From NCBI GenBank assembly GCA_003818495.1, contig RPRK01000019.1:1-42935 (forward strand): 42,935 nucleotides of DNA. The letters run 5' to 3'. The notes below the pieces were generated by a model, which saw only the letters and a list, made by a program, of their open reading frames with translations, made no database searches and had not been told where the DNA came from. Positions 1-11,558 of the stretch are shown piece by piece (position 1 is the first letter of the stretch; every line of letters starts with the position of its first letter). Made by a program: the position numbers and the translations under genes. Origin of the DNA: Burkholderiales bacterium. GTDB taxonomy: Bacteria > Pseudomonadota > Gammaproteobacteria > Burkholderiales > Burkholderiaceae_E.

Positions 1-87
1 AGGCCTATGCCTGAAGGCCGACCCCTCTCCACCCCACCGATTCCGGGATTGCCCCGTCGGATCCACCGATTCCAATGAATCGACGGC

Positions 88-714
88 TCAGCCGCCCTCC
101 CGACCCAGGGCCGGCAGGCGCCAGCCGAGCCGTACGGCGAGCATCCTGAGCCCGAAGCCGAGCGTCGCGCCGGCGGCGATCGCGAGCGGACGCGGTGCGG
201 CCAGCATCTCGAGTCCGACCACCACCCAGCCGCAGGCGAAGGCGCAGGTGGCGTTCAGTTCCGTGCGCCGGAAGATGCGGGGCACCTCGTTGCACAGCAC
301 GTCGACGATCACGCCGCCGAAGGTGGCGGTGATCACGCCCATCATGACCGCGACGAACGGCGGCAGCCCCGCATCGACCGACAGCGCGGTGCCGGTCGCC
401 GCGAAGAGGCCGAGTCCGAGCGCGTCCGGCCACGGCACCAGCCGCTCGACCCACGGCCTGACCCGGTCCCGGGCCAGCCAAGGCAGCAGCAGGCTGAGCG
501 CGAACACCGCGACGACCCACTCGTGATGCTCGATCCAGAACAGGGGCCGCCGGTCGATCAGCACATCGCGCAAGGTGCCGCCGCCGAACGCGGCGACGAA
601 GGCGAGCGCGAAGTGCCCGATCGGGTCCATGCCGCGTCGCTCGGCCTCGAGGTATCCCGAGATCGCGAACGCGACGAGGGCGGCGATCTCCGCCCAGCGC
701 AGCGCGAGTTCCAT
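88..714 (-). CDS. TRIC-type (UPF0126/YadS-like) membrane protein
   Basis: This 208-residue protein has about seven hydrophobic segments arranged as two similar halves, the layout of the UPF0126/TRIC cation channel family. Family hallmarks are visible: a Gly-rich turn GGGTLRDVL near residues 45-53 in the first half, and GVIVDVLCNE near residue 135 in the second. Family members are trimeric inner-membrane proteins proposed to conduct monovalent cations; glycine uptake has also been suggested for bacterial members. The start is ATG at 714. No Shine-Dalgarno sequence precedes it, but a TAGAGT hexamer ends exactly six bases before the ATG, so the message may be leaderless. The gene is divergent from the exported protein at 822. 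The family call is firm, the physiological role is not. Confidence 0.9.
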   Translation of the reverse strand: MELALRWAEIAALVAFAISGYLEAERRGMDPIGHFALAFVAAFGGGTLRDVLIDRRPLFWIEHHEWVVAVFALSLLLPWLARDRVRPWVERLVPWPDALGLGLFAATGTALSVDAGLPPFVAVMMGVITATFGGVIVDVLCNEVPRIFRRTELNATCAFACGWVVVGLEMLAAPRPLAIAAGATLGFGLRMLAVRLGWRLPALGREGG

Positions 715-720
715 GGGCCG

Positions 721-726
721 ACTCTA
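721..726 (-). promoter_or_regulatory. Possible -10 element for a leaderless TRIC-family gene
   Basis: On the minus strand TAGAGT is followed by six bases and then the ATG at 714, so the predicted transcript would begin at or next to the start codon. I see no good -35 hexamer and no Shine-Dalgarno sequence. This is inference from spacing only. Confidence 0.35.
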
Positions 727-785
727 CCGCAGCCCGCAGCGCGCCCCTGAGACGCCACTGAGGCGCCCGGCGCGGCCGCGGCGAC

Positions 786-791
786 TACAAT
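786..791 (+). promoter_or_regulatory. Possible -10 element (TACAAT) of the exported-protein gene
   Basis: TACAAT matches five of six -10 consensus bases and sits about 30 bases before the ATG at 822. That leaves room for a short leader containing the GGAGA ribosome-binding site near 810. No convincing -35 is seen at 16-18 bases. Confidence 0.35.
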
Positions 792-821
792 CCCGACACG
801 TTACAGTCGGAGACGTTCGCC

Positions 822-2237
822 ATGCCCGCGCACCCCCGCTCGATGCCGCGCCCCGCCCGCACCCTGCCCCGAGCCGTCTGCGCCGTCGCTGGCGCGCTCG
901 GACTCGCGGCGTCCCCGGCCGGTGCGCAGACCCCCTCTCAGCAGGTCGTGCGCGGACCGGTCGCCAGCTACTGGCTCAGCGCCGACACGGTGTCAGGCTT
1001 CGCCGCGATGGGGGCCGGCGGCGGCATCGGGATCGGCGGGATGCTCGGCATGCTCGCGGGGCGCGCGCCGGCACCGGTGCGCACGCTCGACCTGAGGCTG
1101 GGCTCGTCGCAGTCCGCCGCCGGTGCGCCCGAGGCGGCGCACCTGATCCCGCAGGGCATGGCGATGGGCGCGCAGTTGCCGCTCGTCACGCCCGAGCCGG
1201 TTCGCGGCACCTCCGAACCGGTCGAGCGCACGCTGCCCCGAGGCATCGACCAGCAGCCCAAGGGACGGATGCTGATCTACTGGGGCTGCGGCGAGCAGGT
1301 CGGCCCGGGCCAGCCGGTGGTGGTCGACTTCTCCAAGATCGGGCCCGGACAGCCGATGCCGAACCTGGTGTCGCGCAGCGTGCGTGCCCCGCGCGGCCCC
1401 GCCTTCGGACAGAACCGCAGCTACGGCGCCTGGCCCAACGAGCGCGACCGCCAGGCCGTGCCCGAACAGGCCTCGCTGCGAGGCGAGCACCAGGTCAAGG
1501 GCAACTACTCGCCGGACATCCGGTTCGCCGTCGACCAGCACGACTTCATGCCGCCGGTGGAACTCGCCTCGTCGAAGACGCCCTCCGGCACGCAGCGGAT
1601 GACCTGGCGCCCGGTGGGTGGCGCCACCGGCTACTTCATGACCGCCGTCGGAGCAGGCGGCGCCGGGGGCGCGGGGGCTGCGGGCGGCGCGGATGGTGGC
1701 GGCTCGGTGGACATCGTGATGTGGACCTCCAGCGCGGTGCAGGAGACCGGCGGCGCGCTCTCCGACTACGTGCAGCCCTCCGAAGTGGCCCGACTGATCC
1801 GCGAGCGGGTCGTGCTGCCGCCGGATCGCACCGAGTGCACGCTGCCCGCAGAGGTGGCGCGGGCGATGCCGGCCGGCCTGCTGAGCTTCGTGGCTTATGG
1901 CGACGAGCTCAACGTCACGCATCCGCCGCGCCCGGCCGATGCCAAGGTGCCGTGGGACATCCAGTGGCAGGTCAAGCTGAGGCTGAAGTCCAGCACCTCG
2001 CTGATGCTCGGAGACGGCATGGCCGGGATGATGGGCGCGGGCGGCGGCCGCGCGCCGGCGGGCGGGACCGGTGCAGGCGCCGGGGCCGGTACCACGCAGG
2101 CGCCCGCGGACGCGCCGGCCACGGACGGCGCTCCCCCTGCCGCATCGCAGCCGCCCGCCGCGGGCACGCCGACCGAGGCCGTCGAGCAGGGCCTGCGCGA
2201 AGGCGCGCGCGTGCTGCGCGGCCTGTTCAACCGCTGA
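822..2237 (+). CDS. Exported Gly/Ala-rich protein, function unknown
   Basis: I do not recognise this 471-residue protein. It begins with a basic stretch, a hydrophobic core (about residues 17-33) and an AGA/Q junction near residues 34-36, which looks like a Sec signal peptide, so it is probably periplasmic or surface-located. A Gly-rich stretch covers about residues 64-80. A segment containing WRPVGGATGYF (near residue 262) precedes a second Gly/Ala run and then a beta-rich part. The last 70 residues are Ala/Pro/Gly-rich and end in a short helix. No catalytic motif is evident. The start is ATG at 822 with GGAGA eight bases upstream; an in-frame ATG at 843 is the alternative. The gene is followed after seven bases by the flavodoxin-like gene at 2245, suggesting co-transcription. 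Confidence 0.75.
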   Translation: MPAHPRSMPRPARTLPRAVCAVAGALGLAASPAGAQTPSQQVVRGPVASYWLSADTVSGFAAMGAGGGIGIGGMLGMLAGRAPAPVRTLDLRLGSSQSAAGAPEAAHLIPQGMAMGAQLPLVTPEPVRGTSEPVERTLPRGIDQQPKGRMLIYWGCGEQVGPGQPVVVDFSKIGPGQPMPNLVSRSVRAPRGPAFGQNRSYGAWPNERDRQAVPEQASLRGEHQVKGNYSPDIRFAVDQHDFMPPVELASSKTPSGTQRMTWRPVGGATGYFMTAVGAGGAGGAGAAGGADGGGSVDIVMWTSSAVQETGGALSDYVQPSEVARLIRERVVLPPDRTECTLPAEVARAMPAGLLSFVAYGDELNVTHPPRPADAKVPWDIQWQVKLRLKSSTSLMLGDGMAGMMGAGGGRAPAGGTGAGAGAGTTQAPADAPATDGAPPAASQPPAAGTPTEAVEQGLREGARVLRGLFNR

Positions 2238-2244
2238 TCCGACG

Positions 2245-2763
2245 GTGGCCGCGGCGGACCGCCGGCTGCTGATCGCCTGGTGGTCGAACACCGGCGGGAC
2301 CGAACGGCTGGTGCAGGCGGCGGCCGCCGGCGCGCGTGACGCGGTTCGGGACGATCCCGCGCCACCGCGGGTGCTCGAGGTGCGCTGCGACCGGCTGTCC
2401 CCGGCTGCGGTCCGGGCCGCGGATGCGCTGCTGTTCGCCGTTCCCGAATGCCTCGGTTCGATGGCGGGCCCGATGAAGGCCTTCTTCGACCGCTGCTACT
2501 ACCCGGCCCTGGATGCGCTCAACGGCCGGCCCTATGCGGCGATCGTCTGCGCGGGCACCGATGGCGCGGGCACGGTCCGGCAGATCGAACGGATCGCGAC
2601 CGGCTGGCGCCTCAAGCAGGTGGCCGAGCCGCTGCGGGTGCTCACCGGCGCGCAGACGCCGGATGCGATCCTCGAACCGAAGTCGATCGGCGACGCCGAT
2701 CTGGAGCGCGCCTCGGCGCTCGGCGCGACGCTGGCCGCAGGCCTGTCGCTCGGCCTCTGGTGA
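2245..2763 (+). CDS. Flavodoxin / NAD(P)H-dependent FMN reductase-like protein
   Basis: About 172 residues with a flavodoxin-like fold: an N-terminal strand followed by the phosphate-binding loop WWSNTGGTERL (an FMN P-loop), then LLFAVPECLGSMAGPMKAFFDRC near residues 65-88, which corresponds to the second FMN-contacting loop of multimeric flavodoxins and NADPH:FMN reductases. The expected role is FMN-dependent electron transfer in the cytoplasm. The chosen start is GTG at 2245, because the open frame upstream lies inside the preceding gene and the first beta strand begins right after it. The gene starts seven bases after the stop of the exported protein gene, so translational coupling is likely. 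The redox partner is not identifiable. Confidence 0.75.
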   Translation: MAAADRRLLIAWWSNTGGTERLVQAAAAGARDAVRDDPAPPRVLEVRCDRLSPAAVRAADALLFAVPECLGSMAGPMKAFFDRCYYPALDALNGRPYAAIVCAGTDGAGTVRQIERIATGWRLKQVAEPLRVLTGAQTPDAILEPKSIGDADLERASALGATLAAGLSLGLW

Positions 2764-2798
2764 CGGGTCCGCCGCGAGCGCGCGGGCGCTGAACGGCA

Positions 2799-3977
2799 TC
2801 AGCGCGCCGGATCGGCGCCGCGCGCATCGTCGCCCCGATCGGCCGCGTCTCCCGTCGGCACCGGCTCGTCGCCGAATCGCGTGCCGACCGCGCGCGCCGC
2901 GTGCACCCACGGATGGTCGGGCGGCACCGTGCGCAGCGTCGAGATCGCATCGGCGATCGAGACCGTGACGATGTCGGTGCCCCGCAGCGCGACCATGACG
3001 CCCGAGTCGCCGCGGCAGGCGGCGTCGGCGGCCGCCACGCCGAAGCGGGTCGCGAGCAGTCGGTCGTAGGCGGTGGGAGTGCCACCCCGCTGCAGGTGAC
3101 CGAGCACCGTCACCCGGGTCTCCAGTCCGGTCGCCTCCTCGATCTGCCGCGCGATCACCGCGCCCACGCCGCCGAGTTGCTTGGCGTCGGTACGCCGCCG
3201 GTCGATGCCGCGCAGCACTTCGCCGCCGTCGGGCAGCTTCGTTCCCTCGGCCACGCAGACGATCGAGAACCGCCGTCCGCGCAGGGCGCGCTGCCGGACG
3301 TGTCGGAACACCGACTCCCAGCCGAACGGCACCTCGGGGATCAGGATGGTGTCGGCCGCGCCCGCCATGCCGCCGGCCAGCGCGATCCAGCCCGCGTAGC
3401 GGCCCATGACCTCGATCACCATCACGCGATGGTGCGAGGACGCGGTGGTGGTGAGTCGGTCGATGGCCTCGGAGACGATCGACACCGCGGTGTCGAATCC
3501 GAAGGTGGTGTCGGTGGCCGAGAGATCGTTGTCGATGGTCTTGGGCACGCCGACGACCGGCACGCCGAGCGCGACGAAGCGCTGCGCGATGTGCATCGAG
3601 CCGTCGCCACCGACCACGACCAGCGCGTCGAGCGCCGCCTCGCGCAGTCGCGCGAGCATCCGCGCCGACACGTCGTGGATCTCCACCGTGCCGTCGGCCG
3701 CCGTCACCGGAAAGTGCCACGGATCGCCCTTGTTGGTCGTCCCGAGCACGGTTCCGCCCTCGCCGATCAGGCCCGCCACCTCGTTGTAGTCGAGCTCGCG
3801 CATGCGGCCCTCGAGCAGCCCTTCGAAGCCGTCCTCGATGCCGACCACGACGACGCCGTGACGGCCGCGCGCGGTCCGCGTGAACGCCCGGATGACCGCG
3901 TTCAGGCCGGGGCAGTCGCCGCCGCCGGTCAGCAGGCCGATTCGGCGCGGCAAGGAGCGGGGGAGCAGATCGGCCAT
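2799..3977 (-). CDS. pfkA: 6-phosphofructokinase (ATP-type Gly with PPi-type Lys signature)
   Basis: This 392-residue phosphofructokinase should phosphorylate fructose 6-phosphate to the 1,6-bisphosphate in glycolysis. The nucleotide loop GLLTGGGDCPGLNAVIR opens the protein. GGDGS (about residues 123-127) carries Gly at the position that is Gly in ATP enzymes and Asp in pyrophosphate enzymes. PKTIDND (about 142-148) has the catalytic Asp, with Lys where E. coli PfkA has Gly. The Gly plus Lys combination belongs to the group III or mixed-substrate clade, which includes actinobacterial ATP enzymes. VMGRYAGW and the GHLQRGG region complete the active site. The start at 3977 (MADLLPRSL) places the first beta strand normally; the frame stays open further upstream but without family sequence. 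The C-terminal 35 residues are acidic and probably disordered. The gene is convergent with the flavodoxin gene. Confidence 0.93.
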   Translation of the reverse strand: MADLLPRSLPRRIGLLTGGGDCPGLNAVIRAFTRTARGRHGVVVVGIEDGFEGLLEGRMRELDYNEVAGLIGEGGTVLGTTNKGDPWHFPVTAADGTVEIHDVSARMLARLREAALDALVVVGGDGSMHIAQRFVALGVPVVGVPKTIDNDLSATDTTFGFDTAVSIVSEAIDRLTTTASSHHRVMVIEVMGRYAGWIALAGGMAGAADTILIPEVPFGWESVFRHVRQRALRGRRFSIVCVAEGTKLPDGGEVLRGIDRRRTDAKQLGGVGAVIARQIEEATGLETRVTVLGHLQRGGTPTAYDRLLATRFGVAAADAACRGDSGVMVALRGTDIVTVSIADAISTLRTVPPDHPWVHAARAVGTRFGDEPVPTGDAADRGDDARGADPAR

Positions 3978-4074
3978 CGGTCGCCTCGTGGTGGGGGGTC
4001 GTCGTGATGCTACCGCGCAGGCGCGGTCGTGCGGCACCTGCGTGCTAGCCTGCGCCGACACCCTGCCCCATCCG

Positions 4075-4773
4075 ATGCCCGCTCGCCCGCCGCCCCCGAT
4101 GTCGATCGATCCGCTGCCGCAGCTTCGACCGACCCCGCTGCCGCCCCCTCGGCCGAACACCCTGCCCGCACCCGCTCGCCGCCGGGTGTTCCGTGCCGCC
4201 ATCGCACTGGTGTCGTCCGCGGGCACCGCGGTGGCCGTGTTGGCACGATCCGGCGAGGCTGCGGCGGCACGTGTCGCGGCGTCCCCGATCGAGGGCGAGG
4301 CCCTCGATGTCCACGACGGCGACTCGTTCACCTTCCGCGGCGAAGACGGTCGTCGTCTGCGGATCCGCGTCTCGGGCATCGACGCGCCCGAACGCCACCA
4401 GCCCTGGGCGGACCAGTCGCGACGCCATCTGGGCGAGATGCTGCGCGGACGACGCCTGCGCATCGATCCGGTCAAGCAGGACGTCTACGACCGGACGGTC
4501 GCCAAGGTCTGGGTGCTCGACGACGGGCTCGCTCCGGCGGATGCCGCCCTGTCGCTGATCGAGGCCGGACTGGCATGGCACTTCGTGCGATACCGCGCCG
4601 ACCAGCCGCCGGCGGACGTGCCGCGCTACGCGCAGGCCGAGCGCGCCGCCCGCACGCGACGTGCGGGCCTGTGGCAGGAGCCGTCTCCGGAGGCGCCCTG
4701 GGACTACCGATCGCGGATGCGCCGCAACGAGGCGGTGCCGCCGCGGCGCGCCAGGACCGACCCCGAAGGCTGA
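4075..4773 (+). CDS. Exported thermonuclease-like (SNase family) nuclease
   Basis: The mature part (about residues 70-215) is a staphylococcal nuclease domain, expected to cleave DNA and RNA with Ca2+. Visible motifs are DGDSFTF (about 81-87), RIRVSGIDAPER (about 96-107, carrying the Arg, Asp and Glu of the active site) and YDRTVAKVWV (about 138-147, with the second Arg), then a C-terminal AGLW motif. The N-terminus has a Pro-rich stretch and then RRRVF before a hydrophobic segment ending at ARSGEAAAA. This looks like a signal peptide, possibly of Tat type. ATG at 4075 and ATG at 4099 are both in frame; I list the longer one. The stop lies six bases from the convergent rlmB stop. The protein is probably periplasmic or secreted; its biological role is open. 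Confidence 0.85.
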   Translation: MPARPPPPMSIDPLPQLRPTPLPPPRPNTLPAPARRRVFRAAIALVSSAGTAVAVLARSGEAAAARVAASPIEGEALDVHDGDSFTFRGEDGRRLRIRVSGIDAPERHQPWADQSRRHLGEMLRGRRLRIDPVKQDVYDRTVAKVWVLDDGLAPADAALSLIEAGLAWHFVRYRADQPPADVPRYAQAERAARTRRAGLWQEPSPEAPWDYRSRMRRNEAVPPRRARTDPEG

Positions 4774-4779
4774 ACCGGA

Positions 4780-5520
4780 TCAGCCCTTGGGTGCGACCAG
4801 GCGCGTGCGCCGCACGGTCTCGTAGAGCACGATGCCGGCGGCCACCGACACGTTCAGGCTGGCCACCTGTCCGGCCATCGGAATCGAGACCAGCGTGTCG
4901 CAGCGCTCGCGCGTCAGTCGACGCAGCCCGACGCCCTCGGCCCCGAGCACCCAGGCGATCGATGCGGGCACGTCGGCCTCGTAGAGCGTCGACTCCGCAC
5001 CGTCTGCCGTGCCGATGACGGTGATGCGACGCTCCTGCAGTTCGTCGATGGTGCGGGCGAGGTTGGTGACCATGATGTAGGGCACGCTCTCGGCCGCGCC
5101 GCTCGCGGTCTGGATCGCCGCCTCGTTCAGCGGGCAGGCGTGGTCCTTGGGCGCGATCACCGCGTGCGCGCCGGCGCCGTCGGCCACGCGCAGGCACGCC
5201 CCGAGGTTGCGCGGATCGGTGACACCGTCGAGCAGCAGCAGCAGCGGCGGCCCTTCGACGGCGTCGAGCAGTTCGTCGAAGCCGACGCGCAGCGGCTGCG
5301 CCTCGGCGATGGCCACCACCCCCTGGTGGCGGCGGTTCGGGCACAGCTTGTCGAGCCGTGCGCCATCGACGCGCCGGACTTCGACGCCGGCCTGTCCGGC
5401 CACCGAGAGCAGCTCGCGCATGCGCCCGTCCTCGCGGCGCGAGTCGACGTAGAGCTCCTTGACCGAAGCCGCCTGGCTGCGCAGCCGCGAGGTGACCGAA
5501 TGGAAACCGAACACCAGCAT
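4780..5520 (-). CDS. rlmB: 23S rRNA (guanosine-2251-2'-O)-methyltransferase RlmB
   Basis: A 246-residue SPOUT methyltransferase of the TrmH/RlmB group, which methylates the 2'-OH of G2251 in the peptidyl-transferase loop of 23S rRNA using S-adenosylmethionine. The N-terminal substrate-binding domain starts MLVFGFHSV. The knotted domain shows the three TrmH motifs: LDGVTDPRNLGACLR (about residues 100-114), VLGAEGVGLRRL (about 193-204) and SIPMAGQVASLNVSVA (about 215-230). The start at 5520 is chosen because the family begins exactly there, although the frame remains open further upstream. The gene lies four bases downstream of rnr, the same rnr-rlmB pairing as in many proteobacteria. Confidence 0.95.
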   Translation of the reverse strand: MLVFGFHSVTSRLRSQAASVKELYVDSRREDGRMRELLSVAGQAGVEVRRVDGARLDKLCPNRRHQGVVAIAEAQPLRVGFDELLDAVEGPPLLLLLDGVTDPRNLGACLRVADGAGAHAVIAPKDHACPLNEAAIQTASGAAESVPYIMVTNLARTIDELQERRITVIGTADGAESTLYEADVPASIAWVLGAEGVGLRRLTRERCDTLVSIPMAGQVASLNVSVAAGIVLYETVRRTRLVAPKG

Positions 5521-5524
5521 CGCC

Positions 5525-7996
<2,472 letters not shown>

Positions 7997-7999
7997 GGT

Positions 8000-8027
8000 T
8001 TGACAGATCGGTTCATGCAGTTATAAT
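8000..8027 (+). promoter_or_regulatory. Sigma70 promoter of tRNA-Leu
   Basis: TTGACA at 8000-8005 and TATAAT at 8022-8027 are both perfect consensus hexamers, separated by 16 bases. A GC-rich discriminator (GCGCGGC) follows, as is common for stable-RNA promoters under stringent control. The tRNA begins about 29 bases after the predicted transcription start. The -35 element lies just upstream of the rnr GTG on the other strand. Confidence 0.85.
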
Positions 8028-8062
8028 GCGCGGCTTCGTCGGGTTTTGCCCGAACGATCCGC

Positions 8063-8149
8063 GCCCAGATGGCGGAATTGGTAGACGCACTAGGTTCAGG
8101 TCCTAGCGCCGGCAACGGTGTGGAGGTTCGAGTCCTCTTCTGGGCACCA
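8063..8149 (+). tRNA. tRNA-Leu (anticodon CAG)
   Basis: An 87-base class II tRNA. The acceptor stem is GCCCAGA (8063-8069) paired with TCTGGGC (8139-8145), followed by discriminator A and an encoded CCA. The anticodon stem CTAGG/CCTAG (8090-8094 and 8102-8106) closes the seven-base loop TTCAGGT, giving anticodon CAG at 8097-8099, which reads CUG. A long variable arm follows (about 8108-8120) and the T-arm contains GGTTCGAGTCC. It stands alone on the plus strand inside a minus-strand housekeeping region, with its own promoter and terminator. CUG should be the main Leu codon in this GC-rich genome. Confidence 0.97.
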
Positions 8150-8159
8150 CGTTTCAGGG

Positions 8160-8190
8160 AAAGGCCCCGCTCAGCGGGGCCTTTTTCTTT
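8160..8190 (+). terminator. Rho-independent terminator of tRNA-Leu
   Basis: A GC-rich hairpin AAGGCCCCGC-TCA-GCGGGGCCTT is followed by a T-rich run (TTTCTTT), ten bases after the tRNA 3' end. It is placed to end the tRNA transcript before it runs antisense to the phosphoribosyltransferase gene. Confidence 0.88.
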
Positions 8191-8208
8191 GTACGCGGCG
8201 CAAGAGAT

Positions 8209-8244
8209 GGACCCGGAAGGCAGGACGGACCCGGAAGGCATGAC
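8209..8244. repeat. 18-bp tandem duplication
   Basis: GGACCCGGAAGGCAGGAC (8209-8226) is followed directly by a copy differing at one base (8227-8244). It lies in the short non-coding stretch between the tRNA terminator and the phosphoribosyltransferase stop. No function is apparent. Confidence 0.7.
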
Positions 8245-8297
8245 GGGCCTGGGTCGCAGGTCGGGCCGGACAGCACGCGGCGCCGACCGCGCGGCGC

Positions 8298-8807
8298 TCA
8301 GGACGGCCACCGCGCCTTCAGATCGCTCGGCCTGAGGTGGTCGTACTCCTCGAACGGCTGATGGATCCACGGGTTCGTCGGCAGGTGGTCGACGTAGAAG
8401 TCGGGTTCGGCCACCGACTGACCCTTGCGCCAGATCACCGCGGAGCGGATCTCGACGACCTGCGGGTAGCGCGCCTTGAGCGCCGGAATCACCTCGACCA
8501 GCGTGGCGCCGGAGTCGACCAGGTCGTCCGCGAGCAGCCAGCGCGAGCCGGGCAGCGGCTCGGCGCTGCTCAGGTGCTCGGCGATCATCAGGCGGCTCTG
8601 CGTCTGCCCGGCGTTCTCGCGGTAGGAGCTGGTGAACAGCACCCCCAGCGGCACGCGGAACAGCCGCGACAGCGCGTCCCCGACCCGCAGGCCGCCGCGC
8701 GCGAGGCAGACGATCGCGTCGAAGTCGTAGTTGGCGTCGTGGATGCGGACCGCGAGCTTCTCGATCAGCCGGTTGTACTCGTCCCAGGAAACGTGCAGAT
8801 CCCTCAT
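8298..8807 (-). CDS. Phosphoribosyltransferase (hypoxanthine/xanthine PRT-like)
   Basis: A 169-residue type I phosphoribosyltransferase. The PRPP-binding loop is LLADDLVDSGATL (about residues 95-107, with the two acidic residues that hold the ribose). DAIVCLARGGLRVGD near residues 30-44 forms the PPi loop region. The likely reaction is purine base plus PRPP to a nucleotide (salvage), acting on hypoxanthine, xanthine or guanine. The position 11 bases downstream of purA (adenylosuccinate synthetase) supports a purine role and shared transcription. The start is ATG at 8807. Exact base preference cannot be read from sequence. Confidence 0.88.
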   Translation of the reverse strand: MRDLHVSWDEYNRLIEKLAVRIHDANYDFDAIVCLARGGLRVGDALSRLFRVPLGVLFTSSYRENAGQTQSRLMIAEHLSSAEPLPGSRWLLADDLVDSGATLVEVIPALKARYPQVVEIRSAVIWRKGQSVAEPDFYVDHLPTNPWIHQPFEEYDHLRPSDLKARWPS

Positions 8808-8818
8808 CGTCGGCGCTC

Positions 8819-10120
<1,302 letters not shown>

Positions 10121-11308
10121 CTACTCCCTGCCGCCGCGGTGCAGGGGCCTGACGGCCCAGCCCTCGGCTTGTCTTGCGAGCTCGCGATCGCATTCGAATT
10201 CCTGCTGCTCGTGCTCGTGGCCCGGCAGCACCTGCACGACGATCTCGCCGGCGGCGCGCAGCGCGCGCACCGCGGCGGCGAGTGCCGCGTCCGCGCCCCA
10301 TGGCGCCCTGATCGCACCGGCCGGCGGCCGCTCGGGAATCAGCGCGGCGAGCTCGCGCAGTTCCAGCGAGAAGCCGGTGGCCGGCCGGGCACGGCCGAAG
10401 GCCGCACCGACGTTGTCGTAGCGTCCGCCCCGCCCGATCGCATTGGGCAGGCCGTCCACGTAGGCGGCGAAGATCGCGCCGCTGTGATACCGATAGCCGC
10501 GGGCATCGCCCAGGTCGAGCGCGATCTCGACCGACAGGCCATCGCCGCCGGCGAGCTGCGGCGCAGCCGCCAGACGCTCGAGCTGGGCGAGCGCGTCCGC
10601 GATCGCGGGTGCGTCGGGCATCGCGGCCCGGGCCCTCGCCAGCACCGCGGCGGCCGGGCCGAAGAGTCCCGGCAAGGCCAGCAGCGCGCGCCGCTCCGCG
10701 GACTCGGGCAGCCCCCGCAGCCGCTCCGCCAGGCCCGGCGCATCCTTGGCCTGCAGCAGCGGGAAGATCTCGTCCTCGGCCACGCCGGGCAGCGCCCCGA
10801 GCAGCGTGCGCACGATCGCGACGTGGCCGAGGTCGATGCGCACGCGCGGCACGCCCGCCGTACGCAGCGACTGGAGCAGCATCTCGACGACCTCGAGGTC
10901 CGCCTCGGGGCCGGAGTGGCCGAACAGTTCAGCACCGACCTGCAGCGGCTCGCGCGTCGACAGCGGTCCGGCCGGGCGCGTGTGCAGGACGCTCCCCGAA
11001 TAGCACAGGCGCACGACGCCGGCCCGGTCCAGCAGGTGCGCATCGATGCGCGCCACCTGCGGCGTGATGTCGGCACGCAGGCCCATCGTCCGCCCGGAAA
11101 GCTGGTCGATCAGCTTGAAGGTGCTCAGGTCGAGGTCGCGCCCGCTGCCGGTCAGCAGCGAATCGAGGTACTCGATCGTCGGCGGCATCACCAGCTCGTA
11201 GCCGTAGGTCCGGTACAGGTCGAGGAGCCGCCTGCGCAGCTCCTCGATCCGCCGGGCTTCGCTCGGCAGGATGTCTGAGATGCTCTCGGGGAGGAGCCAG
11301 CGCGGCAT
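10121..11308 (-). CDS. hisZ: ATP phosphoribosyltransferase regulatory subunit HisZ
   Basis: A 395-residue paralogue of histidyl-tRNA synthetase that lacks the anticodon-binding domain. It works with short-form HisG as regulatory subunit in the first step of histidine synthesis. It opens with [22 protein letters not shown], the HisZ version of motif 1 (residues about 4-25). It also has [15 protein letters not shown] and a class II-like core, but it lacks the catalytic HisS signatures seen in the true synthetase at 18647-19996. It sits between the hfl genes and purA, the usual betaproteobacterial place. The start is ATG at 11308. Confidence 0.93.
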   Translation of the reverse strand: MPRWLLPESISDILPSEARRIEELRRRLLDLYRTYGYELVMPPTIEYLDSLLTGSGRDLDLSTFKLIDQLSGRTMGLRADITPQVARIDAHLLDRAGVVRLCYSGSVLHTRPAGPLSTREPLQVGAELFGHSGPEADLEVVEMLLQSLRTAGVPRVRIDLGHVAIVRTLLGALPGVAEDEIFPLLQAKDAPGLAERLRGLPESAERRALLALPGLFGPAAAVLARARAAMPDAPAIADALAQLERLAAAPQLAGGDGLSVEIALDLGDARGYRYHSGAIFAAYVDGLPNAIGRGGRYDNVGAAFGRARPATGFSLELRELAALIPERPPAGAIRAPWGADAALAAAVRALRAAGEIVVQVLPGHEHEQQEFECDRELARQAEGWAVRPLHRGGRE

Positions 11309-11365
11309 GGGACGGAAAGGGGCGAGAAGGAGCGGGAACGGTCGCGCGCGTCCGCGGACGCGCGC

Positions 11366-11551
11366 TCAGGCGGCGAAGGAGAGCAGCAGCACGCCGAGCA
11401 GGACCGCCGCCAGGCCCATGAACCGGATCTGACCGTCCCTCAGGGAGGCGATGCGACGCATCGCCTCGCGCCAGCCCGGGGGCGACACCATCGGCATCAG
11501 CCCTTCGACGATCAGCATCAGGCCGAGGGCGGCGAGGAGATTGGCGGCCAT
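11366..11551 (-). CDS. DUF2065 (YjeT-like) small membrane protein
   Basis: A 61-residue protein with two hydrophobic helices (about 3-24 and 43-60) and the family turn EGLMPMVSPPGWR between them. DUF2065 proteins are encoded next to hflC in many proteobacteria, as here: it begins seven bases after the hflC stop. Its function is unknown; location suggests an inner-membrane role linked to HflKC. The ATG at 11551 gives the family length. Confidence 0.88.
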   Translation of the reverse strand: MAANLLAALGLMLIVEGLMPMVSPPGWREAMRRIASLRDGQIRFMGLAAVLLGVLLLSFAA

Positions 11552-11558
11552 CGCATGC

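Noticed and set aside
1..87. Short direct repeat CCACCGATTCC as an attachment site
   Set aside because: Two 11-base copies lie in the first 80 bases, but there is no integrase or tRNA there and the window edge cuts the context.
10121..11308. Second histidyl-tRNA synthetase
   Set aside because: It lacks the anticodon-binding domain and HisS catalytic motifs and sits beside purA, the HisZ pattern; the real hisS is at 18647-19996.
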